A DNA stretch of 64,000 bases from Paenibacillus glycanilyticus (GCF_023715145.1 NZ_JAMBNP010000008.1:1-64000), one strand, 5' to 3'; shown: positions 9,216 to 17,807, numbered from the stretch's first letter. Made by a program: numbers and translations. The notes: a model not told the origin generated them from the letters alone.

Positions 9216-9714
9216 TTATTTTAACGTAAACCAATCATCCAATCTTTTGAACGCACAGGATATTTGCCTCGTTTCTAACCATTCAATGACCTGAAGAACG
9301 AGTGGAGATGCCTTGTCCCTCGTTATTTCATTAAGCGGCATCCATAATGCGCCTAGTGAATCTTGTCCTTCGAATTTCTTAGGAGAAAGCGCAAGTGTGC
9401 CCTCCTTCATTTGCACCAGATAAAATACGGCTACATGATGTATGTGGGAAGTGCCTCTTTTAGGAAGTTCATAGGGGATTAAATAATCGCTAACACCCAA
9501 ATTTTCTATAATTTCTATTGCTGAGACCCGTTTCTTCGAGAAACTCTCTATGCATAGCTCCTACTAATGATTCATTCGCTTCAACAGTGCCTCCAGGCAG
9601 GTCATACCGCCCGAAATACGGACCGCCTCCCTTTCGAATGACCAACAGCTTCTCCTCATTCAAACAAATCCCGTATACGCCTAAATGCCGATGCCAATGC
9701 TCCATACCACTCAA
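9216..9714 (-). pseudogene. Nudix hydrolase interrupted by a frameshift
   Basis: The N-terminal frame (9490-9714) holds the Nudix box GGTVEANESLVGAMHREFLE-ETGL. The C-terminal frame (9216-9500) continues the same fold (NLGVSDYLIPYELPKRG, then the conserved HHVAVFYLV). Around 9521 the sequence reads CTCAGCAATAGAA; one missing base would join the frames as ...ETGLS(A)IEIIENLGVSDY. It is a recent inactivation or a sequencing error. Confidence 0.8.
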
Positions 9715-9760
9715 TTACGACACCTCTCAGACAGCACAAATTTCTCAAGCGCAATCACGT

Positions 9761-9800
9761 AAAAAACCGTGCTTCTCCTCCAAAATAGGGAAACGCACGG
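9761..9800 (-). terminator. terminator of the ABC exporter operon
   Basis: On the minus strand CCGTGC ... GCACGG (9795-9800 with 9767-9772) is followed by six T, just after the second exporter gene. Confidence 0.75.
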
Positions 9801-9808
9801 CATTAACC

Positions 9809-11602
9809 TCAAACCGGTTGCTCGGCCTCTTCTTCCTCGAGGTCCTCTTTCGACTCCTCACCTCGCCACAGAAGCTGCATCTCCTTGCTGCTTGCCAACA
9901 ATTCGGACAACGAGCCTTCGGCTTCGATCCGTCCGTCCTTCATCACGAGAATGTGATCCGCACGCGCTAGCGCCGCTCTTCGATGGGACACCGCGATGCA
10001 GGTCACGTCCTGCTCCCGGAACAACCTCTCCCACAATACTTTCTCCGTCTCAACGTCCAGCGCGCTGGATAAATCGTCAAACAGGAAGACGTCAGACTGC
10101 GTCAAAAGCATCCTAGCCGTGGCGGCACGCTGTATCTGTCCGCCGGAGAGCATGACGCCGCGAGGGCCAACGAACGTTTCGAGCCCGTTCTCCAGAGTTC
10201 GAAGATCCTGCTCCATAACGGCCAGACGGATCGCGCGATCGAGCGCCTCCGGCGGGACGGGACTGCCTTGCGTAATATTCTCGCCGAGCGTATCGCTGAA
10301 CAAGCGTGGTACTTGCGGCGTATAAGACGTTCTAGGCGGCTTCAAGTAGGCTGCCGGGTCTTCTATCAACTGCCCGTTCCATAGAATGGTGCCGTCCGAT
10401 TTCGGCAAAAGGCCGAGGAGCGTGCGGATGAGCGTTGATTTGCCTGAGCCGATCCGGCCGGTCACGACCAGGAACTTACCGCGATCCAGGCGGAAACCGA
10501 CGTCCCGGATGCCATTCTCCGAGTTCGGATACGTATAGGACAGTCCACGGACTTCAAGGCTTTGCAGCCGTTCATTCTCACTCTTATCCGAAGCTTTCGT
10601 CTCCGGAGGATCGCCATATAAATGAATCTCGCTATGCTCCGCAATGCGATCCTCTTCGCCCGGGCGGAATAGGACCCGCATCCTGTCGAGCGCGACGCGC
10701 AGCCGCTTGTGTTGGAAGACCATATAGCCGAACAATGAAACGCTAAATGCGAAAGTGCTTAGATAAGACGTGAAGAGCGCAATATCGCCGACGGTGAAGC
10801 GGCCTTCCTTCATCTCTGCGGCACACATCAGGAGAATGACGCCGGTACAGATGCTGAGCACATGCTGATTCAACGATTTCATCCATTGTTTGAATAGGTT
10901 ATCCCTCAAGGCCGCTTTCCTCCGGCTCTCGTTAAGCTGAAGAAACCGGTTTAGCACATGATCCTCCGCTTGTCCAAGCTTCACTGCTTGCACCGCGCCG
11001 AAGGTTTCCGCGATAAAGCCGGTGATCCGCCCGGTCGCTTCCCGGTTCAGTTGAGAATAGCGCCTGGCCCGGTTACCGGAGAGGTTGTTAAACAAGGTGA
11101 CGACAACTAGCGGCAGAATAGCCACTATCGTGATCTGCCAATTGATGCGGGCCATGATAACGATGCAAGTGACGGCGTAGATCACGCGGCCCCAGAAGTC
11201 GACCCAGGATTCCACGTATTCAACGACTTCGTCCACGTCTTCCCGGAAACGGGTCATCGCTTCACCTGGAGAAGCCGGCAAGTTGCGACCGGGCCAGCGC
11301 ATGATTCCGGCCAGCATATTACGGCGCAGTAAAGCCTGAAGGTGATAGATATACGTCACCCATTCGAAAAAAGCGATAAAAAACGTTCCGACTCTGGTGA
11401 ATCGAATAAGTGCGACGACGATCAGAGGTAAAGCGAGCCATAGATAATCGTGAGACTGGGTCGTTGCCCTGTCGAAGAACCATTTCATCCCAAGCCCAAT
11501 ACCGACGGGCATTGCGTGGAAGGCTCCCCATAACAGTCCATTAACAAGATATAGAACGGGGTTGTAACGAAACAATTTCCCCATGAATTGCGTAACGGTC
11601 AT
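9809..11602 (-). CDS. ABC exporter, permease/ATP-binding half-transporter, subunit 2 (BmrD-like position)
   Basis: A 597-residue half-transporter: an ABC type-1 membrane domain (about six helices, residues 20-330) and a nucleotide-binding domain. Walker A is GRIGSGKST (near 382), the signature LSGGQ is canonical, and Walker B reads VFLFDDLSSALD, with Asp in place of the catalytic Glu. The start ATG at 11602 overlaps the stop of the upstream gene (ATGA) and has AGGAGGAATTGGC before it. It should form a heterodimer with the neighbouring half-transporter and export a drug or peptide from the membrane. The Asp substitution marks it as the carrier of the degenerate catalytic site. Confidence 0.9.
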   Translation of the reverse strand: MTVTQFMGKLFRYNPVLYLVNGLLWGAFHAMPVGIGLGMKWFFDRATTQSHDYLWLALPLIVVALIRFTRVGTFFIAFFEWVTYIYHLQALLRRNMLAGIMRWPGRNLPASPGEAMTRFREDVDEVVEYVESWVDFWGRVIYAVTCIVIMARINWQITIVAILPLVVVTLFNNLSGNRARRYSQLNREATGRITGFIAETFGAVQAVKLGQAEDHVLNRFLQLNESRRKAALRDNLFKQWMKSLNQHVLSICTGVILLMCAAEMKEGRFTVGDIALFTSYLSTFAFSVSLFGYMVFQHKRLRVALDRMRVLFRPGEEDRIAEHSEIHLYGDPPETKASDKSENERLQSLEVRGLSYTYPNSENGIRDVGFRLDRGKFLVVTGRIGSGKSTLIRTLLGLLPKSDGTILWNGQLIEDPAAYLKPPRTSYTPQVPRLFSDTLGENITQGSPVPPEALDRAIRLAVMEQDLRTLENGLETFVGPRGVMLSGGQIQRAATARMLLTQSDVFLFDDLSSALDVETEKVLWERLFREQDVTCIAVSHRRAALARADHILVMKDGRIEAEGSLSELLASSKEMQLLWRGEESKEDLEEEEAEQPV

Positions 11603-13356
11603 GCCAATTCCTCCTGTCGGTTGGCTCGCAGCAGCCGGGCATATTCCGAGGACGGATCTTGCGCCAAAGCAGCTCGCTTGCCGAACTCGATGATGCGGCC
11701 ATCGCGCAGCACCATGATCTTGTCGACTTTGTCCAGCGTGTCCAGACGATGGGCGATTACGATACCCGTGCAACTCTCCAGCAGTTGATCCACAGCCGTC
11801 TGCAGGATTGCCTCCGTTGCGGCATCAAGTCTCGAGGACGGTTCGTCGAGAATGACCAGACTCGGCTGCGTCAGGAACACCCGCGTCAGCGCGAACAGCT
11901 GCGCTTCCCCCGCGGAGAGCGATGCTCCTCCGGCAGAGAGACGCGAGTCGAGCCCTTGGGGCATCGCCTCGATCCAAGGCCGCAATCCCAGCCGCTCTGT
12001 CGTTTCAAGTATTTTTTGGTCCGAGAGATTCGGATCAAACAGCGATAAGTTGTCGCGGAGCGTGCCGTCGAATAGCTGCACGTCCTGCGTAACCATGCCG
12101 ATCCTGCGATATAGCGATGCCAGACGCAGCGTACGGATGTCCACATCTCCTACCCTAATAACGCCGCTGTCCAAATTATAGAGACGAAGCAACAACCGAC
12201 TGATACTCGACTTTCCGCTGCCGGTCCGTCCGATGAGGCCGAGACGCTCCCCGGACTTCAGCTTGAAGCTGATGTCATGCAGGATACGCTGGTCTTCGTT
12301 ATAACTGAAGTTTACCCCCTCGAACGAAACGGACAGCGGACCTTGCGGCAGTTCGTCGTCATCTCCATCCGAGATTTCGCTTTGCAGCGTGAGCAGCTCA
12401 TGGGCGCGGCGCATGCCGGACTTCGCTTTCTGGAACTCCTGCAGCTGATCGCCGAGCTGTTCAATCGGTTCATTCAACATTTGCGTGTATTGAAAAAAGA
12501 GGAAAAGCATGCCGAGTGTTATCTGCCCCTGAAGATACATGCGGACACTCATCATTAGCACGATAGTGACGGTAATTGTGAACATCACGACCGTAACATT
12601 CCAAGGCATAACGCGCAGCATCCAAGCCTTGCGGCCGGCCAGAAAGACCGACCTCATCGCCCGGTGATAGCGATTCATCAGACGCGGTACTCCGCCGTTC
12701 GCTTGTACGTCTTCAATGCCCGCGATCCGTTCCTCAATCAATCCGAAGAGGGCAGCGTTCGCTTGCCGCTCGGATTGAGAGGCTCTCACGCCTATATCGC
12801 GGATTCCGAACATAACGCCAACGGATAAGCAGGTAAAGATAGTCATCGTTGCGGCAATCTGCCAGTTGTAGACGAACATATAACCGAGAATACCCGCGAG
12901 CAGGACAAAACTGCCGAAGATCTTGGCGATGAACATGGAGAAGAAATTCGACATATGCGTCACGTCGCCATCGATTCGTTCAATCATTTCACCAGGCGTC
13001 TTTACGTTGTGGAATCGCATGTCCAGCCGCAAAGCGTGCTTGAGCAGGTTTGCTCGAATTCGGTTGGTCGCACGCCAGGAAATATCGTTCCCCAGGTAGT
13101 CAACCAACACCGTGAGCAGCTGACTAAGCACGGCAACGGCGAGATATAACCCCGCCAACGACAGCAGGCTGGAGACGCTGCCCGAACCGGTCGCCTGATC
13201 GATGAAGCGCTGGACGATCTGCGGGTTCAGAAGCTGGAGCGCTGTCGTAGACAGCAGCAAGAGCATCAGCGTCAGCATTCGCCATTTGACTGGGCGAAGG
13301 TATTGGAGAAGCCAGGACATGGATGGTAATGGTTGTTGTTTTGATATTTGCGGCAT
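11599..13356 (-). CDS. ABC exporter, permease/ATP-binding half-transporter, subunit 1 (BmrC-like position)
   Basis: A 585-residue half-transporter with an N-terminal membrane domain (residues 20-310) and a C-terminal ATPase. Walker A is GRTGSGKSS (near 377). Walker B VILDEPSSRLD keeps the catalytic Glu, and the signature is altered to LSAGE. Its Walker motifs would combine with the LSGGQ of subunit 2 to make the one competent ATP site, the usual pattern in heterodimeric drug exporters such as BmrCD of Bacillus subtilis (also 585 residues for BmrC). A terminator and short leader ORF lie just upstream, suggesting attenuation control. Confidence 0.9.
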   Translation of the reverse strand: MPQISKQQPLPSMSWLLQYLRPVKWRMLTLMLLLLSTTALQLLNPQIVQRFIDQATGSGSVSSLLSLAGLYLAVAVLSQLLTVLVDYLGNDISWRATNRIRANLLKHALRLDMRFHNVKTPGEMIERIDGDVTHMSNFFSMFIAKIFGSFVLLAGILGYMFVYNWQIAATMTIFTCLSVGVMFGIRDIGVRASQSERQANAALFGLIEERIAGIEDVQANGGVPRLMNRYHRAMRSVFLAGRKAWMLRVMPWNVTVVMFTITVTIVLMMSVRMYLQGQITLGMLFLFFQYTQMLNEPIEQLGDQLQEFQKAKSGMRRAHELLTLQSEISDGDDDELPQGPLSVSFEGVNFSYNEDQRILHDISFKLKSGERLGLIGRTGSGKSSISRLLLRLYNLDSGVIRVGDVDIRTLRLASLYRRIGMVTQDVQLFDGTLRDNLSLFDPNLSDQKILETTERLGLRPWIEAMPQGLDSRLSAGGASLSAGEAQLFALTRVFLTQPSLVILDEPSSRLDAATEAILQTAVDQLLESCTGIVIAHRLDTLDKVDKIMVLRDGRIIEFGKRAALAQDPSSEYARLLRANRQEELA

Positions 13357-13434
13357 GGTAGTGAAGAGCCCCTTTCTGACTTAAATCAATCGCGGCGAAC
13401 CGAAATCGTGCAGACGGGACCTGGAGAAGAACAT

Positions 13435-13465
13435 ATAAAAAACTCCAGGCGCAACCGCCTGGAGT
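13435..13465 (-). terminator. attenuator-type terminator between leader ORF and exporter genes
   Basis: A perfect 10-bp stem (ACTCCAGGCG, loop on the minus strand GTTG, CGCCTGGAGT) is followed by TTTTTT on the minus strand. It sits about 20 bases after the leader ORF stop and about 80 bases before the exporter start. Transcription from the leader promoter must read through it to express the exporter. Confidence 0.85.
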
Positions 13466-13482
13466 GAGGTATGTAGGGGAAA

Positions 13483-13563
13483 TTAACGCATACGCACGAC
13501 AGGGTCAGCCAGTGGATACAAGCTTATGAAGTTGGATTGGAATGGAACAACTGGGCTTGCCAT
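13483..13563 (-). CDS. 26-residue leader peptide of the ABC exporter operon (putative ribosome-stalling sensor)
   Basis: A short ORF (begins MASPVVPF, ends PVVRMR, then TAA) with a very strong ribosome binding site AAAGGAGGTCG before its ATG. It is too short for a structural protein and lies between a sigma-A promoter and an intrinsic terminator ahead of a drug-exporter operon. This layout matches antibiotic-responsive leader peptides such as BmrB ahead of bmrCD. The C-terminal Arg-Met-Arg is a +x+ motif, the type of sequence at which macrolide-bound ribosomes stall. The sensing role is inference; the ORF, its signals and position are seen directly. A secreted-peptide role is the alternative. 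Confidence 0.7.
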   Translation of the reverse strand: MASPVVPFQSNFISLYPLADPVVRMR

Positions 13564-13604
13564 ACGGGCGACCTCCTTTTAGTAATTAATTAGAATTCGA
13601 ATAA

Positions 13605-13640
13605 TGAAACTATATCACGGGCTCACGAATAGCGTCAACC
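13605..13640 (-). promoter_or_regulatory. promoter of the leader ORF and exporter operon
   Basis: On the minus strand TTGACG (13633-13638) and TATAGT (13609-13614) are separated by 18 bases. Transcription would begin near 13601, about 38 bases before the leader ATG. Confidence 0.7.
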
Positions 13641-13700
13641 AGAATATGGATGACGCGTTCATCTCTTCCTAGATTAGATTCTCTAATTCCTTCAAAATCT

Positions 13701-14027
13701 TTACATCTTGATATAAGTATCCCCTATATCCATTAATCCTCTTACAAAAATACGATTATGAAGGCTATCGCCTTTGTACTCATACACCCACTCAGGCCAA
13801 ATGTAATCGGTGATTCCTCTTTTTCTTCCTTCAAAACAAACAATGCCGATTCTCTTTCCTATATGATCTGTATCGGATGTATCGTATACGTAATAATTAT
13901 TCTCGAATACGATTGTGTCATCTTTAATGACGTACTTATCAACCCAAACTCTCGTATTTAGGAAATAGAACGAAGCTGCCAACAGAAAGAGAATAACCAA
14001 TGGCACACCTATTCTTTGCAATTTCAT
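13701..14027 (-). CDS. hypothetical membrane-anchored protein
   Basis: A 108-residue protein with one N-terminal transmembrane segment (PLVILFLLAASFYFL, residues 9-23) and an extracytoplasmic tail of about 80 residues rich in aromatic and charged residues (YIWPEWVYEYKGD). No known family is recognised. It precedes the exporter leader on the same strand with a promoter between them. Confidence 0.55.
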   Translation of the reverse strand: MKLQRIGVPLVILFLLAASFYFLNTRVWVDKYVIKDDTIVFENNYYVYDTSDTDHIGKRIGIVCFEGRKRGITDYIWPEWVYEYKGDSLHNRIFVRGLMDIGDTYIKM

Positions 14028-14081
14028 AGCTTATCGTGTTCAGCCCTTTCTAAACAGTAATCATAAATTTGTAGCATTTGG

Positions 14082-14438
14082 TTACGCTACCGTATTACTA
14101 ATCACCTTTATCAAGTCGTGCTTAGACGCCATATGAATGAAATGCTCAATAGAGATGCTTGCAGAACCCTCAAACTCAAACCATTGGTTCTCGGAGCCGT
14201 TATAAAGCAAATACTTGGAATAACCGGCTAATGTTGTGGCGGGAAATGCTTGCAGCAATGAATATATTTCATAGCTTGCCACGCTATTTCCTAGTTCATC
14301 TAAAAAATCGTATCGCCCGTTTTTGCAGTACGATCCCGGTATATCTAGATTAGGAGTCCACGCGTAGGTTGTTGGAGCGTCCGCTTTAATGCCTTTATTT
14401 TCAACTATGGTCTGATAGATTTGAAGAATTAAACCAGC
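14082..14438 (-). pseudogene. 5'-truncated remnant of an unknown gene
   Basis: An open frame of about 118 codons without a usable start codon reads ...ADAPTTYAWTPNLDIPG...LDELGNSVASYEIYSLLQAFP...ENQWFEFEGSASISIEHFIH. Reading it only from a late start loses a clearly contiguous coding stretch. A TAG stop blocks extension at about 14439. This suggests the C-terminal part of a decayed gene; family unknown. Confidence 0.45.
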
Positions 14439-14707
14439 CTTCTAAACTCGAATACTAGTTTTAATAGTACCACATAATCGAGTTAACCCGCCGCTGCCCT
14501 GCTTTATGGCCCCATTAACGCAATAAAGCCGCTGATCTTTATCGGCAGCTTTTAACGTCTAAGCCAAATTGTTTATTTTTGCTAAAGGTCCATAGCCTTT
14601 CATTCTAATCTTACAGGAAACATATACCCCATTATCTCAAGCAGCATCACAAATAGTCTTCCAAATCTTATATTGGATGGACTCTGACTGTTTCCTGCCT
14701 CTCGCAC
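14439..14707. other. gene-free interval with terminator-like hairpin
   Basis: No ORF with support. AAGCCGCTGAT...ATCGGCAGCTT at about 14525-14556 forms an 11-bp stem with one mismatch and a T-rich flank, of the same GCAGCTGATC type as other terminators here. Confidence 0.4.
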
Positions 14708-14708
14708 A

Positions 14709-14738
14709 TAAAAAAAGGAAGGGCATTGGCCCTTCCTT
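14709..14738 (-). terminator. terminator of the PhyH-family gene
   Basis: AAGGAAGGGC, loop, GCCCTTCCTT is a perfect 10-bp stem followed by seven T on the minus strand, directly after the dioxygenase stop codon. Confidence 0.85.
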
Positions 14739-14747
14739 CCGCCTGGC

Positions 14748-15572
14748 TTATTTGCTGTAAAGCAGAGGGAAATAGTCATTATTGAAAGGCTGGCCGTCGT
14801 ATGGACGGGGACCAAGCAGACGAACATTGTCATGTCTGCCTCTGCCAGACTTATACACCGTATCGCCCGGCATCAAATGGGCGACAATGGATAGCCGTGG
14901 ATGCTCGGATAGATTCGGACCCGAGCCGTGGAACGTTAGACCGTGGTGGAAGCTGGCTTGGCCAGCCTTCAAAATACACGGTTCATCATTCCATTCGCCT
15001 CTGGCGAATTTCTCCTTAAGGCCATCCAAATCCTGCTCAAAAAAAGTAGCGCTGCCTTCAACAACTCCCCATTTGTGAGAGCCTAGGATCGTCCTCATCC
15101 CCCCGTTGTTCAAATCTGTATCCTGCAGGGCAATCCAGACCGTTACCATATTCGTTGTACTGCTGCATCTCCAGAAGGCGTAATCCTGATGCCAGCCCAC
15201 ATTGCCAAGCCTCGTCTCCTGACCTGCGGCGCTTGGCTTGTAAATAATCTGATCATGCCAAAGCCTGATAGAGGATTCATCAAGCAGCTCAGCGGACATA
15301 CGCCCTAAATCCGGATGGGTTACAACGCTTCGAACCTCGTCGTTAATCCACCAGCCGTTATCGTGTTTGCGCAGCGCCAAATCATTCTCGGGAATACGAA
15401 TGTCATGCATCGGATAGCCATCGCCGTCGAAATCGGATGACCATATCCGCTCGTGCGCCTGGCGAAGCTTTTCAATCGTCTCGTCATCAATCAGCTTAGG
15501 GCTGATCCAATAGCCGTCGCGTTCAAAATCCAACTTATCCTGTTCCGTCACATCATAAGGAATAAATCCCAT
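14748..15572 (-). CDS. phytanoyl-CoA dioxygenase (PhyH) family Fe(II)/2-oxoglutarate oxygenase
   Basis: A protein of about 274 residues with a double-stranded beta-helix oxygenase fold. The HxD iron ligands are in GWHQDYAFW (near residue 130) and the distal His is in HHGLTFHGSGPN. The 2-oxoglutarate Arg is likely in HPRLSIVAHLMPG. GAGGTGG precedes two consecutive ATG codons (15575 and 15572). The gene is divergent from an AraC regulator, which probably controls it. The substrate is unknown; such proteins in soil bacteria often hydroxylate small metabolites. Confidence 0.85.
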   Translation of the reverse strand: MGFIPYDVTEQDKLDFERDGYWISPKLIDDETIEKLRQAHERIWSSDFDGDGYPMHDIRIPENDLALRKHDNGWWINDEVRSVVTHPDLGRMSAELLDESSIRLWHDQIIYKPSAAGQETRLGNVGWHQDYAFWRCSSTTNMVTVWIALQDTDLNNGGMRTILGSHKWGVVEGSATFFEQDLDGLKEKFARGEWNDEPCILKAGQASFHHGLTFHGSGPNLSEHPRLSIVAHLMPGDTVYKSGRGRHDNVRLLGPRPYDGQPFNNDYFPLLYSK

Positions 15573-15700
15573 CATTCCACCTCATCGCTTGGCGTTGTAT
15601 TTACCCTTATAAGATATCAGCTTAGATAGGCTTTGACTTCCCGGAAACTATCGAATAGGATCTTATACATAGATATGATTTGACACAAGGAGACCTGCTG

Positions 15701-16609
15701 ATGAAATCTGGGAAAAGCCGTTCTGGACGATGGGTATACGAAGCGGATAATACCAGCGACAAATCCAATGTGAGCCAAGTTCCCGAGCTGCTCATGCTTG
15801 GCCATGATCATTCCACGGAAGCGATGAGATTGTCGCATCATGAGCATGACGGAGCCTTTGAATTCGTGCTGACGGAAAGCGGGAAAGTTACTTGGGAGGT
15901 CAATGAACAATACTATGAGACAAGAGCCGGAGAAATGTTTCATACCCGTCCGAATGAGCCTCACCGGGCGCGAATGGACTATATGGAGCCCTGCTCGATC
16001 TGGTGGATGATCGTAAGAATGCCTTTAACAGGCTCCTCGTGGCTTGGTCTTAGCGAAAGTGAAACCGCCGCTGTCATAGACAAATTGCAAAGCCTGCCAA
16101 GAATCTTGCGGACCAATGCCCAGTTGAAAATTAGCTTCCGCAGGCTGCGGCAGACTCTTCAAACGGAAGCGCAGCCATGGCTTAATCTGAAGGTCCGGCA
16201 TCTTGTGCTCGATCTTATTCTTAACATGACCGAGCCTTCGCCTGAATTGCAGATTCCGGAGGATTTGCAAGCTGCCTTGCGTTCCGTTACGGAAAATATT
16301 CAGCGAAATCCCGAGAAGCATTGGAACAACCGGGACATCGCAGCCGCGATAGGGGTAAGTGAATCCCATTTTTACCGATTGTTCCGGGAGAGCTTCGGCC
16401 AGTCGCCTTCCTCCTTCGTGGAGCGATCACGTGTAGAATACGCCGCGCAGCTGTTAACGCACTCCGATATTGCCATTACCCGCGTCGCTTTAGGTCTAGA
16501 ATTCAAGACGAGCCAGCATTTCAGCACGGTATTTAAGAAGGTTACCGGCATAACCCCAAGCCAATGGAGAGCCGCTCACCGCAAGCCGTCTCATACCCTA
16601 TTTGAGTAA
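15701..16609 (+). CDS. AraC family transcriptional regulator
   Basis: A 302-residue regulator with an N-terminal cupin sensing domain (LSHHEHDGAFEFVL, then a FHTRPNEPHR segment) and a C-terminal pair of HTH motifs (IAAAIGVSESHFYRLFRESF near 230-250, and the second around TRVALGLEFKTSQHFSTVFK). The ATG at 15701 has AAGGAG nine bases upstream; the TTG at 15680 lies before that site and is rejected. It is transcribed away from the PhyH-family gene across a 128-base gap and probably regulates it. Confidence 0.9.
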   Translation: MKSGKSRSGRWVYEADNTSDKSNVSQVPELLMLGHDHSTEAMRLSHHEHDGAFEFVLTESGKVTWEVNEQYYETRAGEMFHTRPNEPHRARMDYMEPCSIWWMIVRMPLTGSSWLGLSESETAAVIDKLQSLPRILRTNAQLKISFRRLRQTLQTEAQPWLNLKVRHLVLDLILNMTEPSPELQIPEDLQAALRSVTENIQRNPEKHWNNRDIAAAIGVSESHFYRLFRESFGQSPSSFVERSRVEYAAQLLTHSDIAITRVALGLEFKTSQHFSTVFKKVTGITPSQWRAAHRKPSHTLFE

Positions 16610-16642
16610 TATGAAAGGTAATTCTTGCGCTAAACTTCACGC

Positions 16643-16674
16643 AAAAAAAGCAGCTGATTCTAGGATCGGCTGCT
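16643..16674 (-). terminator. terminator shared by convergent genes
   Basis: AGCAGCTGAT / ATCGGCTGCT stem (16649-16674) with seven A before it, giving seven T on the minus strand. It overlaps the last codons of the membrane-protein gene. Confidence 0.75.
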
Positions 16675-17142
16675 GCTGTCATTGTTAGAGATTCCAATTT
16701 CAAACCTAGCGAATTTGCAGTACAAATATACAACTGAGAATGCCGCAATGTAGGAGATTAGCGTCCAGGCTATATGCCAGCCATTATCATAGATCACCCT
16801 TCCCATTACGACAAGAACATACTCCGCACAAGTAATTCCTATACTCCAAATACAGATAAATATAATCGGAGACCAAATGCGCCTTTCAATAACGTAGATG
16901 AGGAATATTCCCCACACCGGATACAATCCTAGATTAAACGGTATCGCCGAATAAGATTCATTCGTTTCCACTATCGGCTTAACAATCCAGAAGCCATGCT
17001 TGACAAAAAAGTCATTGAGAAGAAACGCGATTAACGAGCTGATTGGAAAAACGCGAAGAGCCAGCTTTATTTTATTTGGAAGCCGCGCTGCAACGAAGCA
17101 TAGCCAAGGAATGATAAAGCCAACAATAATGTTAAAGATCAT
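16660..17142 (-). CDS. CBO0543-like integral membrane protein
   Basis: A 160-residue polytopic membrane protein with about five hydrophobic helices. The order of segments (NIIVGFIIPWLCFVAAR, then LRVFPISSLIAFLLNDFF, and PFNLGLYPVWGIFLIYVIE) resembles the CBO0543 family found across Bacilli and Clostridia, whose function is unknown. AAGGTG lies before the ATG. Its 3' end lies inside the terminator hairpin. Confidence 0.7.
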   Translation of the reverse strand: MIFNIIVGFIIPWLCFVAARLPNKIKLALRVFPISSLIAFLLNDFFVKHGFWIVKPIVETNESYSAIPFNLGLYPVWGIFLIYVIERRIWSPIIFICIWSIGITCAEYVLVVMGRVIYDNGWHIAWTLISYIAAFSVVYLYCKFARFEIGISNNDSSSRS

Positions 17143-17195
17143 AATTACACCTTACCTGCTCATTTTACATACAGTATTCACCAAAATCATCCTAA

Positions 17196-17233
17196 AAAGA
17201 CGAAGAGGCAGCCGATCTTATGACCGACAGCCT
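17196..17233 (-). terminator. terminator-like hairpin after the VOC gene
   Basis: AGGCTGTCGGTC, loop ATAA, GATCGGCTGCCT on the minus strand pairs with one mismatch and G-U pairs and is followed by a T-rich tail. It belongs to the recurrent GCAGCCGATC hairpin type. Confidence 0.6.
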
Positions 17234-17244
17234 ATTTGTCCTTC

Positions 17245-17592
17245 TTATTTCTCCCAAAGCTCGATTAATCGGCCTTCAGGATCTTTAATCCAAATAAATT
17301 GTCCATATTCGCTGGCTTCCTTGTTCTTGGCAAGAGGTACGCCAATGTGTTCCAGATGCTTAATCGTTTGGTCTAGATTATGTACTTGGAAATTTAACAT
17401 CACTTGTTGATCGGTCGGAAAATAGCTGTCATCTTCGGTAAAAAACGAAAAGATCGTCTCATTTCCGGATTGGGGTTTGATCACAGTCCCATTCCAATCC
17501 CCGATTTCAATCCCCAACGCTTCGCTGTACCATTTTTTCACAACTTCAAGATTTCCCGTTCTCCAGAATATGCCTCCAAAACCCTTTATCAT
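17245..17592 (-). CDS. VOC family (glyoxalase/bleomycin-resistance-like) protein
   Basis: A 115-residue protein with two beta-alpha-beta-beta-beta units. The first opens with FGGIFWRTGNLEVVKKWYSE and the second with MLNFQVHNLDQTIKHLEHIG; it ends with WIKDPEGRLIELWEK, a classic VOC ending containing a metal-ligand Glu. AGGAG precedes the ATG. Specific function is not predictable. Confidence 0.85.
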   Translation of the reverse strand: MIKGFGGIFWRTGNLEVVKKWYSEALGIEIGDWNGTVIKPQSGNETIFSFFTEDDSYFPTDQQVMLNFQVHNLDQTIKHLEHIGVPLAKNKEASEYGQFIWIKDPEGRLIELWEK

Positions 17593-17763
17593 CGTATCTA
17601 ACTCCTGTCTTCTATCTCATTCTTATTCATCCGATCCCATTGAGATATTCGAGATTGATTTTTGAGTTCCTTCTCAACATACTGCCCTTATTCCAACAAT
17701 AATAACAGCCGCTTATTGGATGGTGCTTCTACGTGAAGGAGCATGCATTCGCCTTGTCTCAAC

Positions 17764-17807
17764 AAAAAAAGAAACCGCCCTATCTAGCTTCCGGCAGTTT
17801 CTTTTTT
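17764..17807 (-). terminator. terminator ending the ABC transporter/LacI operon
   Basis: GAAAC(T/C)GCC arms with long A/T tracts (AAAAAAAGAAAC ... GTTTCTTTTTT) form a strong intrinsic terminator on both strands. The 3' end of the truncated GDPD gene lies inside it. Confidence 0.75.

Noticed and set aside
11603..11773. 57-residue upstream extension of exporter subunit 2
   Set aside because: It reads the end of subunit 1 in another frame; AGGAGG before ATG 11602 fits translational coupling.
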